Origin: Myxococcales bacterium
GTDB lineage: Bacteria > Myxococcota_A > Polyangia > Nannocystales > Nannocystaceae
Length of the DNA stretch: 64,000 bases
Assembly: GCA_020633295.1 (NCBI GenBank)
Contig: JACKDW010000007.1
Span: forward strand, 390,177-454,176
Direction of reading: 5' to 3'
The position numbers and the translations under genes are program-made. Shown here in pieces: positions 37,193 to 45,791 of the stretch; positions within the stretch are counted from its first letter, which is position 1, and the number at the start of each line of letters is the position of its first letter. The notes under the pieces are model-generated. The model made no database searches. It was not told where the DNA came from and saw nothing but the letters and a program-made list of their open reading frames with translations.

Positions 37193-38017
37193 CTACGACG
37201 CCTTGCGCGGCAGCATCGCGAGCAGCGAGGGCAGCAGCATGCTGCCGACGAGCGCGGCGACGGTGAGCACGGGGTCCTCCTTCAGCGCGCGCTGGACGTC
37301 CGCGAACAGCGTGGCCCCGCCCAGCTCGCCGAGCGCGTACAGCAGCCCCTGCCCGAGCGCGAGCCCGAGGAGCGGCAGGAGCACGAGGCTGACCAGCGTC
37401 GGCAGCCGGCGAAACGGCGCGGTCACGATCCGCAGCGCCGGGATGAACACCGAGCACGCCGCGAGGTAGTTCGGGAACGCCATCACGACGGTCATCATCG
37501 CGAACAGCTGCAGCCGCGTCGTGAGCGGCGCGCCCGCGGGCGGCGTCGGATCGAGGGGGCCGATGCTGAGCTGCCAGGTCTGCAGCGCGACGACGCCGAG
37601 GTAGGTGAACGCGAAGGTGAACGACCACCGCACCGGGCGCGACTGGATGCGCATCCACAGCGGCAGCTCGACGCTCGAGCCGCCGTAGTCGATGCGCCCC
37701 TCGGCGTAGCCCTCGATCATCAGCAGCGGGAAGGTCACGAGCAGGATCGCCGGCGCGAGCGCGGGCGGCAGCATGGCCGCCAGTTCGGGGAACCTCGTGG
37801 CGACCGCGACGAGGTGAAACAGCGCCGTGATCACGAACAACGGCGCGAGCGCGGCGGGTCGCAGCGAGCCCGGTCGCGGCGCGGGCTCGCGCCGCGCGCT
37901 GTCGTCGTCGTCGTCTTCGCCTTCGTCTTCTTCGTCCTCGAGGGCCTCCTCGTCGACGTCTTCGCCCCGGTCCTCGTCGCCGCTCGGTCGTCTGGAGTGC
38001 ATGGCTCGGCCCATCAT
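37193..38017 (-). CDS. Polytopic membrane protein with acidic N-terminus
   Basis: 274 residues from ATG 38017 (another ATG follows five codons later). A strongly acidic stretch (DEEALEDEEDEGEDDDDD, about residues 20-38) precedes about six membrane helices, e.g. LAPLFVITALFHLVAVATRF, LAPAILLVTFPLLMIEG, FTFAFTYLGVVALQTW, LFAMMTVVMAFPNYLAAC and LVSLVLLPLLGLALGQGL. The arrangement resembles YIP1/DUF-type integral membrane proteins, but I cannot fix the family. It lies immediately upstream of the split kinase in the same orientation. The kinase may have acted on, or been anchored near, this protein. Confidence 0.7.
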   Translation of the reverse strand: MMGRAMHSRRPSGDEDRGEDVDEEALEDEEDEGEDDDDDSARREPAPRPGSLRPAALAPLFVITALFHLVAVATRFPELAAMLPPALAPAILLVTFPLLMIEGYAEGRIDYGGSSVELPLWMRIQSRPVRWSFTFAFTYLGVVALQTWQLSIGPLDPTPPAGAPLTTRLQLFAMMTVVMAFPNYLAACSVFIPALRIVTAPFRRLPTLVSLVLLPLLGLALGQGLLYALGELGGATLFADVQRALKEDPVLTVAALVGSMLLPSLLAMLPRKAS

Positions 38018-38085
38018 ACGCAGTCCCGCGCGCTCCTGGTCGCCGACGCGCGAAGCCGGCGCTGTCCGACGCGGGCGCCGCTCGC

Positions 38086-38091
38086 TACACT
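38086..38091 (+). promoter_or_regulatory. -10 element TACACT of a leaderless promoter
   Basis: TACACT lies six bases before the ATG at 38098, with no Shine-Dalgarno. Confidence 0.45.
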
Positions 38092-38097
38092 CGCGCC

Positions 38098-38736
38098 ATG
38101 GCGTTCTTCGGGTGGTCCGCCGCCGACGCGTCCGAGCTCCCGAAGCTCGCAATCGGGCTGTTCGGGCACCTGCACAGCGGAAAGACGACGCTGCTCGCCG
38201 CGCTCACCCACTCGCTCGCGGCGCGCGGCTGGGCGCGGCCGCTGACGCCGGCGCAACTCGACGACACCCGGAATGAGCGCGCGCTGGGGCGCGGCGCGGA
38301 GGTGACGCACGTGTGCACGCGCAGCGCCCGACGCCGATATGTCTGGGTGGACATCCCGGGGCACGCGCGCGCGGTCCCGCTCGCGCTGCGCTACGCCGCC
38401 CAGGTCGACGCCGGCGTGCTCGTGGTCGGCTGTGACGACGGACCCAAGGGCCAGACCGCGGAGCACGTGATCGCGGCGCGGCAGCTGGGCGTGCGCGAGT
38501 GGGTCGTGTTCCTGTCGCGCGTCGACGCCTGCGGGGACGACGAGGAGCTGATCGATCTCGCCGAGTCGGAGACGCGCGAGCTGCTGACGCGCTGCGGGCT
38601 CGACGGCGACGCGATCACGGTGATCCGCGGCAGCCCCCGGCACGCGCCCGCGAGAGGTACACGGTCGCGGCGCTACCGAGTGGTATGGGAGCGGGGCAAG
38701 CAGCATCGCTGGGACTTCCGGCGACACTTTCGCTAG
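38098..38736 (+). CDS. EF-Tu-like GTPase G domain, truncated
   Basis: 212 residues matching only the G domain of EF-Tu. G1 is GHLHSGKTT, G3 is VDIPGH, the helix after G3 is conserved (VGCDDGPKGQTAEHVIAARQ), and G4 is degenerate (LSRVDA instead of NKVD). G5 is barely recognisable (IRGSPR). The effector loop is abnormal: DDTRNERALGRGAEVTHVCT keeps the 'RGxE.TH' idea of EF-Tu. Domains 2 and 3 are missing in this frame, so it cannot be a working elongation factor. It is either a specialised regulatory GTPase or a decaying duplicate; remains that look like a domain-3 end lie downstream. The start is supported by the -10 hexamer. Confidence 0.65.
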   Translation: MAFFGWSAADASELPKLAIGLFGHLHSGKTTLLAALTHSLAARGWARPLTPAQLDDTRNERALGRGAEVTHVCTRSARRRYVWVDIPGHARAVPLALRYAAQVDAGVLVVGCDDGPKGQTAEHVIAARQLGVREWVVFLSRVDACGDDEELIDLAESETRELLTRCGLDGDAITVIRGSPRHAPARGTRSRRYRVVWERGKQHRWDFRRHFR

Positions 38737-39292
38737 CGGTAGCCGCGTTGGGAGCGCGAGCTGCTACCCGCCGCTGGTGTCGACCGGCGCGCCGCAGACG
38801 CTCCGCTTCGACGGCTTCGCCGATCTCCCGACCTTCTCGGATGACCATGTCGAGCTCGAGCTCGAGCGCGCGGCCCCGGGTGACCCCGCGCGCGGCTAGG
38901 CGCCGGCGCATCCGCCCCCGGGCGCGCGCCTGCGCCGCCGGATCGCTCGACCTGAGAGTCGGCGACACCGAGCTCCTGCGCCGCTTCGGCGGCCACCTCG
39001 GCTACCGCTGGGTTCCCCTCGGCGCTCCGCTGAGCGCCGCCGCGCCGGTCCCCCACCCGCGCCGGTTCCCGCCGACGCGACCGTGAGTTGACGCCCGGCC
39101 GTCGCGCGACGCCGCGCCTGCCCCGGGGTTTACGCCCCCCGACGCGCGCCGGCGCCGGCATTAAACCGTCGCCGCCAGGCCCCACAATTCCTGCACCCCT
39201 TTTCCCGGTCCCGGTCTCCAATGAAACGCGGCGACCGAGAGTTCTCCGGACGCCCACGAGACACCCATACCGAGTTCACAGGAACCGCAGCC
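38737..39292 (+). other. Gap with an EF-Tu-like C-terminal remnant and the pal upstream region
   Basis: 556 bp without an intact gene. At 38759-38899 another frame reads SCYPPLVSTGAPQTLRFDGF then ADLPTFSDDHVELELERA and ends in a stop. This resembles the last strands of EF-Tu-like paralogues and suggests that the 38098 gene was once longer. From about 39090 to 39292 lies the leader of the Tol-Pal operon, with AGGA seven bases before the pal ATG. No hairpin terminator was recognised. Confidence 0.35.
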
Positions 39293-39814
39293 ATGCGCAC
39301 CACCTCCACCCTCCTCGTTGTCGTTATGTCGGCGTCGCTTGCGAGCGTCACGGGCTGCAAGCCCAAGGAGGAGCCCAACACGCCCGCCAGCGTCTCGGCG
39401 GACACCGCCCCGGCCGAGAACCTCGACGGCAAGGACCCGTCGCAGGCGGGGATCAACATCGGCCCCAAGATCGCCGAGCTGTGCGGCATCGAGGCGACCA
39501 ACTTCAAGTACAACTCGGCCTCGCTCTCGAAGCAGGCCAAGACCACGCTCGACGCGCTGGCGCAGTGCTTCATCGACGGTCCGGCCGTCGGCAAGAGCAT
39601 GCGCATCGTCGGTCACGCCGACCCCCGCGGCGACGAGGAGTACAACCTCGGGCTCGGGCAGCGGCGCGCTGACAACGTGACGGGCTACCTGACCAAGCGC
39701 GGGCTCGAGGCCGCGCGCGTCGAGAGCTCGTCCCGCGGCGAGATGGACGCGACCGGCACCGACGAGTCCAGCTGGTCCGCCGACCGCCGCGTCGACATCA
39801 TGCTCGCCGAGTAA
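39293..39814 (+). CDS. pal: Pal-type OmpA-like peptidoglycan-associated lipoprotein
   Basis: 173 residues from ATG 39293. The signal peptide MRTTSTLLVVVMSASLASV ends at TGC (lipidated Cys at about 22), and an OmpA-like domain covers about 75-173: FKYNSASLSKQAKTTLDALA, IVGHADPRGDEEYNLGLGQR and SRGEMDATGTDESSWSADRR. The Asp and Arg in HADPRGD...NLGLGQRRADNV bind the diaminopimelate of peptidoglycan. It heads the Tol-Pal gene cluster, whereas pal is usually last. It would tether the outer membrane to peptidoglycan during constriction. An AGGA sequence precedes the start. Confidence 0.9.
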   Translation: MRTTSTLLVVVMSASLASVTGCKPKEEPNTPASVSADTAPAENLDGKDPSQAGINIGPKIAELCGIEATNFKYNSASLSKQAKTTLDALAQCFIDGPAVGKSMRIVGHADPRGDEEYNLGLGQRRADNVTGYLTKRGLEAARVESSSRGEMDATGTDESSWSADRRVDIMLAE

Positions 39815-39862
39815 CGACCCCGGTCTCGGCTCGATCTTCGAAACGCGCGTCGAGAAGGAGCC

Positions 39863-40519
39863 ATGCGCCTCCAAGAGCCCGCAGCGCCCCCCCCGATCGT
39901 CGAGCTCGATCCGCTCTCGCTGGTCGTCAACGCCTCCGGGCCGGTCGCCGCGGTGCTCTGGCTGCTCGTGGCGGCGGCGATCGCCGCGTGGGTGATCACC
40001 ATCCTCAAGCTCCGCCAGCACGGACGCTGGCGCGCGGCCGAGGAGGAGCTCGAGCTGGCGACGGTCGGGCGCGCCGACGCCCCCTCGCTCGCGGCCGCCG
40101 CCGACGCCCACCCGGACGCGCCCGGCGCCCCGGTCCTGCGTCAGCTCTGCAAGCGCGCGCGCGAGCCCGACGCGCTCGCGGCCGTGGCCGCGCGCGCGCT
40201 GACCGAGCAGCAGCAGCGGCTGTCGTCGATGATGACCGCGCTCTCGTCGATCGGCTCGGCGTCCCCCTTCGTCGGCCTGTTCGGCACCGTCTACGGGATC
40301 ATGGACGCGTTCCTGCGCATCGGTCGCGAGCGCAGCGCGACGCTGCCGGTGGTCGCGCCGGCGATCGGCGAGGCGCTGATCGCCACGGCCGTCGGCCTGT
40401 TCGCCGCGATCCCGGCGGTGATCGCCTTCAACGCGCTGGCCAAGCGTCAAGATGACCTCTTGGCCAGGGTCGAGGCGGCCGCGCGCGAGTGGGTCGTCGT
40501 CCTCGCCCGGCGGGAGTGA
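39863..40519 (+). CDS. tolQ: TolQ/ExbB-type proton channel subunit
   Basis: 218 residues with the MotA/TolQ/ExbB pattern: a first membrane helix (VAAVLWLLVAAAIAAWVITI), a cytoplasmic loop, then two helices with the signature IGSASPFVGLFGTVYGIMDA and PAIGEALIATAVGLFAAIPA. It forms the stator with the TolR-type protein encoded six bases downstream and uses the proton gradient to energise TolA/TonB. The operon context (Pal, TolB) favours TolQ over ExbB. The 48-bp gap from pal and tight downstream spacing imply cotranscription. Confidence 0.9.
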   Translation: MRLQEPAAPPPIVELDPLSLVVNASGPVAAVLWLLVAAAIAAWVITILKLRQHGRWRAAEEELELATVGRADAPSLAAAADAHPDAPGAPVLRQLCKRAREPDALAAVAARALTEQQQRLSSMMTALSSIGSASPFVGLFGTVYGIMDAFLRIGRERSATLPVVAPAIGEALIATAVGLFAAIPAVIAFNALAKRQDDLLARVEAAAREWVVVLARRE

Positions 40520-40525
40520 ACTAAC

Positions 40526-40948
40526 ATGGCTCTTGGGACACAACCGCGCAGGCGCGGGTTCACCGACATCAACGTCACGCCGCTGGTCGACGTCATGCTC
40601 GTGCTGCTGGTCGTGTTCATGGTCACGGCGCCGCTGCTCTCGACGGGCCTGCGCGTGGAGCTGCCGTCGGTGCAGGCCGAGGCCACGACGCTCAAGGACA
40701 CCCGCCTCGTCGTGACGGTCACCGCCGACGAGCGGATCCTGTTCGGCGAGCGCGACGTCACCGACGACGTCGAGCCCGTGCTGCGCGAGGACGCGCGGGT
40801 GCAGGCCGAGCGCGAGCTGTACATCCGCGCCGACAAGGAGGCGCGCTACGGCGTCGTCGCTCGGGTCGTCGCGGCCGCGCGCGCGGCCGGGGTCGACGGC
40901 CTCAACCTCATGGTCGAGCCGGTGACCATGCTGCCGCCGCGCGAGTGA
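40526..40948 (+). CDS. tolR: TolR/ExbD-type stator protein
   Basis: 140 residues with a short cytoplasmic N-terminus and a single membrane helix containing the proton-handling Asp in FTDINVTPLVDVMLVLLVVF. The periplasmic domain contains LYIRADKEARYGVVARVVAA, the TolR/ExbD hallmark. The gene is six bases after tolQ, and its stop overlaps the next start (GTGA). It completes the TolQ-TolR motor. Confidence 0.92.
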   Translation: MALGTQPRRRGFTDINVTPLVDVMLVLLVVFMVTAPLLSTGLRVELPSVQAEATTLKDTRLVVTVTADERILFGERDVTDDVEPVLREDARVQAERELYIRADKEARYGVVARVVAAARAAGVDGLNLMVEPVTMLPPRE

Positions 40949-41854
40949 CCGTCATGACCGCCGCCCCCAACGATCTGCGCGCGAGCGACATAGCGCTCGC
41001 GGGCGCGCTCGCGGCCCTCGTGCTGCTGGCGTCGGTCCTGGCCCTCGAGACCTCTCGCCTGCGCCGGCGCGCCGACGCGCCGATCATCGACCCGGGCGTC
41101 GCCATCCCGATCCGCGTGCGGCCGGTGCTCGAGGTCGAGACGCCCGGCGGCGTCGAGTCGATCGAGAAGGTCAGCGAGGCCGCGCTGCCCCCTCGCTGGT
41201 CCCGAAGCGACGACGCGCCCGCGCGGGCTGAGCCGCTGCGCCCGAGCAAGCGGGTGAAGCGCGCGAGCAAGAGCGCGGGCAAGCCGACGCGCACGCGCAA
41301 GCGCGCGGCCGCGAACGCCCCCGCGACCGAGCCGACGGTCGAGGACGGCGCGCCGACGACCGACCCGCCCGACGAGGGCGCGCGCGCGCGGACGCGCCTG
41401 ACGGGGCGCGCCCGACGGAGAGCGCGCCCGACGTGGACGCGCCCGACGTGGACGCGCCGGGCCCGACGCGCCGCCCGACGCGGGCGCCGATGTACCTGGC
41501 CCTTCGAACGGCCTGCCCGCGCCCGGCGACCGCCTGGGTCAACGCGCCGTCGCGGCCTACCGCGAGCGGCTCATCCGCTGGTTGTCGAGTCGCTTCCGCG
41601 TGAACAAGAGCGGGCTGCCGCGCGCCGAGCTCCTGCGCCAGCGCGTGCACGCGACCGTCGAGCTCGACGCCGAGGGCGTCGTGCTCCGCTACGCGATCAC
41701 CCCCGGGGCGCACCCGAAGTTCGACGCGGCCGCCCGCGCCGCGCTCGACGCGATCGTCGGCGAGCGGGTCCCGTCCCCGCCCGAGCAGTACCCCGGCGCG
41801 CTCCAGCGCCGGCTCGCCGTGACCTTTGTCTGTACGGAGTCGACATGCGACTGA
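40945..41854 (+). CDS. TolA/TonB-like energy transducer (apparent frameshifts in linker)
   Basis: The N-terminus has a membrane anchor (IALAGALAALVLLASVLALE). A Lys/Arg/Ala/Pro-rich periplasmic linker follows, and a TonB/TolA-type C-terminal domain is visible from about 41585: NKSGLPRAELLRQRVHATVE, VVLRYAITPGAHPKFDAAAR. The linker is readable only by switching frames twice. After a (GC)n run near 41378-41397 the good frame gives ADAPDGARPTESAPDVDAPD, and after the GC run at about 41457 another frame gives GPDAPPDAGADVPGPSNG. One or more indels, probably assembly errors, are implied. The stop TGA at 41852-41854 overlaps the tolB start. Context makes it the transducer of the Tol-Pal machine. 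Confidence 0.8.
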
Positions 41855-43173
41855 CGAAGCGACCGCGCGCGTCGCAGCGCGCCCCCCTCTCGCCTCGAGT
41901 CTCTTGGCGCGCGCGCGCGTGCGCGCTGCTGCTCGCGCTCGCGGCGGCGTCGCCCGCCGGCGCCGCGCCGGCCGAAGAGCGTGACCCCGAGGACATCCTC
42001 GGCGAGCTCGTCGTCGCGGCCACGCGGGGTCACACCGCGGTCCTGCGGCTGCCGAAGATCGCGGTGCTCGCGGGCGCGGCCGAGGCCTCGAGCGATCGCC
42101 TCCGCGACATCATCGCGCGCGACCTCGAGCTCAGCGGGGAGTTCGACGTGCTCCCCGAGGCGCCCGCGCCGAGCGACCTCGCGGGGTGGCGGGCCGCCGG
42201 CGCCGAGTACCTGCTGACCGTCGACGCGCGCGCGGGCGCGGGCGAGGTCCTCGAGCTCGCGGCCGCGCTGCACGCGACCGACGACGCGAGCGCGCCGCTG
42301 TTCGAGGCTGCCCGCCCCGCGCAGCCCGGCGAGTTTCGCCTCGCCGCGCACCGCGTCGCCGACGCGGTCATCGGGGCGGTGACCGGCTACAGCGGGCCGT
42401 TCGCCAGCCAGCTCACCTACGTCGTCACGCGCGACGGCGCGCGCAGGGTCTACACCATCGACCCCGACGGCTACCGACCGCGCGCCCGCTCGCCCGAGGG
42501 CCAGCTCGCGCTCTCGCCCGCCTACGGCCCCGACGGCGCGCTCTACTACGCGGCGAGCGTCAACCACGGCGCGTACCGGGTCTACACCGCCGGCGCCGAC
42601 GCGCCGATCCAGCTCGAGCCGCGGGGATCGGTCTACGGCCTGACCTTCACCGAGGATCGCCGCCGCGTCGCCGTCTCGATCGCGACCGGCGGCGGCGTCA
42701 CCGTGTTCGTGGGGCCCTCGGACTTCTCCGAGCTCGCGCCGGTGAGCCGCGCGCCGCTGGCGATGCACCCGGCGTTCTCGCCCAAGGGCGGGCTCGCCTA
42801 CGCCGGCAGCGGGCGCGGCCGCCAGCGGGTGTACGTCGACGGCAAGCCAGTCTCGCCCGCGGGGCTGACCGCGTCGGCCCCGGTGTTCTGTCGTCACCCG
42901 GACGGGGCGCGCCTCGTGTACGGCGTCGAGCTCGGCGCGCGCGAGGATCTGCTCGTCGCCGACGATCGCGGGCGCGAGCCCGTCCGCCTCACGCGCGAGC
43001 AGGGCCGCAACCGCTACCCCGCGTGCAGCCCCGACGGCCGCCTGATCGCGTTCTTCTCGACGCGCACCACCGGCGAGGGCCCGGGGCTCTACGTCATGCG
43101 CGTCGACGGCCGGCGCCCGCGGAAGATCTCGAGCGCGCTCGGGGACACGCTGCGCTGGTCCAGGCTGCCCTAG
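41845..43173 (+). CDS. tolB: TolB-like periplasmic beta-propeller protein
   Basis: 442 residues. An N-terminal signal peptide (ACALLLALAAASPAGA) precedes the TolB amino-terminal domain (IAVLAGAAEASSDRLRDIIA, LELSGEFDVL, AEYLLTVDARAG). The C-terminal six-bladed propeller has WD40-like PD40 repeats: AYGPDGALYYAA, AFSPKGGLAYAG, FCRHPDGARLVYG, ACSPDGRLIAFFS. In the Tol-Pal system TolB shuttles between Pal and the outer membrane. It overlaps the TolA-like gene by ten bases. The start ATG 41845 is inferred from that overlap and the signal peptide; a single open frame runs through both genes only because of the upstream frameshifts. Confidence 0.9.
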   Translation: MRLTKRPRASQRAPLSPRVSWRARACALLLALAAASPAGAAPAEERDPEDILGELVVAATRGHTAVLRLPKIAVLAGAAEASSDRLRDIIARDLELSGEFDVLPEAPAPSDLAGWRAAGAEYLLTVDARAGAGEVLELAAALHATDDASAPLFEAARPAQPGEFRLAAHRVADAVIGAVTGYSGPFASQLTYVVTRDGARRVYTIDPDGYRPRARSPEGQLALSPAYGPDGALYYAASVNHGAYRVYTAGADAPIQLEPRGSVYGLTFTEDRRRVAVSIATGGGVTVFVGPSDFSELAPVSRAPLAMHPAFSPKGGLAYAGSGRGRQRVYVDGKPVSPAGLTASAPVFCRHPDGARLVYGVELGAREDLLVADDRGREPVRLTREQGRNRYPACSPDGRLIAFFSTRTTGEGPGLYVMRVDGRRPRKISSALGDTLRWSRLP

Positions 43174-43216
43174 GGACAGCTGACGCGCGCGCCGGGAACC
43201 CGCGCGGCCCGGCGCC

Positions 43217-44730
43217 GTGCGACCTCCCGTGAGCCCCCCGCCCCTGCGCGCCCTCGCGGTCGCGCTCGTCAGCGCGCTCGTCGCGATCGCGGTCACCGAC
43301 TGGCTCGCGCTCGACCTCCTGCACCACGAGCTCCTCGATCGCCCGCTCCGCGCGTACGCGACCCCGAGCTGCTTCGCCGCGCTCGATCTCTGGGCGCCGC
43401 GCTTCTGGCTTCGCCTCGGCCTCGAGGACGGGCTCCGCTGGGGCCGCTGGCTGCACGTGTGCTTCGCGATCGGCGGCCTGCTGCTGTGTCGCCTCGCGCT
43501 CCCGCGCCCGCTCTCACGCGACGCCGCGCGATCCCTGACCGCGCTGCTGCTGACGAGCGCGCTGCTGCTGCTCGCGCCGGTGATCACCGGCGCGGTCGCG
43601 CTGCGCGAGCAGCTCTACGCCCTGCTGACGCCGCTCGGGCCCGGGCGCTGGTACACGACGCCCGGCGCGCCCACGGACGTCTTCACGGTCGCCCGCCAGC
43701 ATGTCTTGATGAGCACCTCGCTCGCGGCCGTGCAGCTGACGCTCCTGTCGGCCGGCGCCGCGGCGACGGCCGCGCTCGGGCTGCGCCGACGCGCGGCCCT
43801 CGACCCGCGCGACGCGTGGGCGCTGCTCGCCGCGTCCGCGCCGGCGCTGATGGCCTTCGGCGCGCTCGCCTACGTCCAGATCGAGTTCGTCGTCAACTGC
43901 GCGCGACCGCGCCGGAAGGCGGCTATGAGCGCTGGACCGCGATCCTCAGCGCCGGTCGCTGGCTCGCCATCACGGCGGCCGCGGCCGTGAGCGTCGCGGC
44001 GTGGCGCGCGTCGGCGGGTCGCGGACACCCGCGCCGCGCGTCGCGAGGCGGCGCCTGGCTGGCGCTCGCGCTCGGCTTCGCCGGCGCGCTCGGCTTCGCC
44101 ACGGCGCCGCACCGCGACGCGCTCCGTCAGCTCTACCGCGCGCCCGACACGGGGCTGGGCGAGCACGAGCTCAACGACGTCGACGCGCTCGCGCGGGCTG
44201 AGCTGCCGCGGATCGCCGCCTGCCCCGCGCCCTCCTACCGCGACGTCCAGCCGCTGCTGCTCGTCGCGCGACACGAGCGTGGCAGCGCGCGGGTGGTCCT
44301 GTACGCCGAGGACGACGAGCACGTCGTCGACGACCCGCGCGCGCTCGCGGCGTGGCTCTCGAATAAGATGCTCCAAAGGACACCTGAAGAAGACGACCGC
44401 TACTGTCGCCAGGGCGCGCCGCTGTACCCGCGGCGCTCGCCGTCGCAGCTCGAGGTCATCATCGCCGCGGACGCGTCGCTCCCACGCGCCGCGCTGGACC
44501 CCGCGCTCGCGCGCGTGGCCGAGGCCGCCGAGCGCGTGGAGTTCGGCGTCGCGCGGGCGGCCGAGACCGTGTACGCGAGCGAGCGCGGCGAGGTCGTCAC
44601 GCGCGCCCACTGCGTGACCCAGTGGTTCACGCTCGCGCAGTGGCGCGGCGCGCTCGCGGACGCGGGCACCTGGGGAGCGCTCGCCGAGTCGCCGGCGCTC
44701 CGCGACCGTCGCGTCCCCTGCACCCGGTGA
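43217..44730 (+). CDS. Membrane protein of unknown function (frameshift near 43905)
   Basis: One gene split over two frames. The first part (43217 to about 43905) encodes five or six membrane helices (LALAVALVSALVAIAVTDWL is near the start; later ARSLTALLLTSALLLLAPVI and VQLTLLSAGAAATAALG). It ends at QIEFVVNCA. The second frame continues TAPEGGYERWTAILSAGRWL with another helix and a 190-residue soluble C-terminal domain ending in SPALRDRRVPCTR. A single-base indel in the gcgcgcg run near 43905 would join them into about 504 residues. It sits 43 bp after tolB on the same strand. A rare-codon patch with a dispersed-motif copy occurs at 44363-44382. The family is not recognised. Confidence 0.65.
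44363..44382 (-). repeat. Dispersed motif copy in coding sequence
   Basis: On the minus strand: TGTCC, tttggag, CATCTTAT. The coding strand reads aat aag atg ctc caa agg aca, a cluster of codons rare elsewhere in the gene. The right half equals that of the 14859 copy. Confidence 0.5.
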
Positions 44731-44733
44731 CGA

Positions 44734-45315
44734 CTACCAGAGCCCGCAGGCGCGCGCGCCCCAGCCGACGCAGGCGGCCAGCGCGACCCAGACCACGTAG
44801 ACGGCGAAGCTCGTCAGCCACGCGGGCGCGTGGCGGGCGTCGCTGCGGGGCGGCGCGTGCACCCGCGCCCCCTCGAGCCGCGCGGCCTCGTCGAACAGCG
44901 CGACGCAGGCGTCGACGATCGCGGTGACCCAGGGCTCGCCGGGCTCCGCGACGCGGCTCAGCGACACCGCGTCCGCCTCGCCGAGCCCCTCCGCCGTCAC
45001 CGCCGGCAGCGAGATCGAGACCGTCCCCGCCGCGCTCGTGCTCGGCAGCGTCGACGCGCTCGCGGGCGCCTGCTCGCGCAGCCGCGTGACGGTCATGATG
45101 AAGTCGCGCGCGCGCTTCAGCGGGATCGCGGCCGAGAGGGTGCGCGGCGTCCTGAGCGTCTCGCGGTACCACGCGTCCTCGAGCTCGAGCGCGACCGCGG
45201 CGGCGCCCGGCGACCACGAGAGCGCGACGTCCACGCGCATGAGCACGACGCAGCCGCCCGTGACGCGCACGCGGCCCGCGATCGCGGGCTCCCCCTCACC
45301 GGTCTGATTGGACAT
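44734..45315 (-). CDS. C-terminally anchored hypothetical protein
   Basis: 193 residues with no N-terminal signal. It has a mixed beta-rich domain (GRVRVTGGCVVLMRVDVALS, AAIPLKRARDFIMTVTRLRE) and a single C-terminal helix (WLTSFAVYVVWVALAACVGW) that would anchor it in the membrane with the bulk in the cytoplasm. I do not recognise the family. Its first 20 bases overlap the end of the lipoprotein gene at 45296-45739, and the two are on the same strand, so they are coexpressed. It converges with the 43217 gene, leaving only a few bases between the stops. Confidence 0.65.
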   Translation of the reverse strand: MSNQTGEGEPAIAGRVRVTGGCVVLMRVDVALSWSPGAAAVALELEDAWYRETLRTPRTLSAAIPLKRARDFIMTVTRLREQAPASASTLPSTSAAGTVSISLPAVTAEGLGEADAVSLSRVAEPGEPWVTAIVDACVALFDEAARLEGARVHAPPRSDARHAPAWLTSFAVYVVWVALAACVGWGARACGLW

Positions 45316-45739
45316 ATTCCGCCTCGAGCGCGCGATGGGGCGATCGCGGGGTCGGCTGCGACGCCCCGCCGCGAGCGCGCTGCGGCACGGGCCGGCACCC
45401 GGCGATCCGCCCGGCGACTCGCTCGCTGGTGGCGGGGACCAGGCCCTCGCCCTCGAGCGTCCGCTCCTCGCCGGCGTCCAGGTGAACCGGCGCGAACGAG
45501 AAGCGGTACGGGCGATCAGTCCAGACCTCGATCCCGCGCACCGCGACCGGGCGCGCGCCCGTGTTGCGCAGCGTCACCGCGCGCAGCGTCGAGTAACACG
45601 ACATCGCGTGGACGACCTTCGAGCCCCACTGCGGCGCGACCACGACGATCGTCGACGCGGGCGGCTCCGCCGGCGGCGGGTTCGCGATGCACGCGATCGC
45701 CAGCGCCGAGGCGACGATCGAGAACACGCGCGCGCTCAC
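45296..45739 (-). CDS. Small lipoprotein
   Basis: 147 residues from GTG 45739. The signal is VSARVFSIVASALAIAC with the lipidated cysteine at 17. The mature part resembles an Ig-like beta domain: STLRAVTLRNTGARPVAVRG then EVWTDRPYRFSFAPVHLDAG, a pattern seen in proteins annotated as 'DUF of periplasmic beta-sandwich' type. The start is supported by TACCGT six bases upstream (leaderless). It is cotranscribed with the overlapping 44734-45315 gene. Confidence 0.7.
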   Translation of the reverse strand: MSARVFSIVASALAIACIANPPPAEPPASTIVVVAPQWGSKVVHAMSCYSTLRAVTLRNTGARPVAVRGIEVWTDRPYRFSFAPVHLDAGEERTLEGEGLVPATSERVAGRIAGCRPVPQRARGGASQPTPRSPHRALEAEYVQSDR

Positions 45740-45745
45740 CCGACC

Positions 45746-45751
45746 ACGGTA
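45746..45751 (-). promoter_or_regulatory. -10 element TACCGT of a leaderless promoter
   Basis: TACCGT on the minus strand, exactly six bases before the GTG at 45739. Confidence 0.45.
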
Positions 45752-45791
45752 CGGCGCGCGCACGCAAAGCGCCACATCGACGCGCGCGTCG

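Noticed and set aside
40945..43173. A TonB-TolB fusion protein of 742 codons
   Set aside because: The middle 150 residues are Arg-rich noise. The TonB C-terminal domain lies in another frame and ends at 41854, and TolB has its own signal peptide at 41845.
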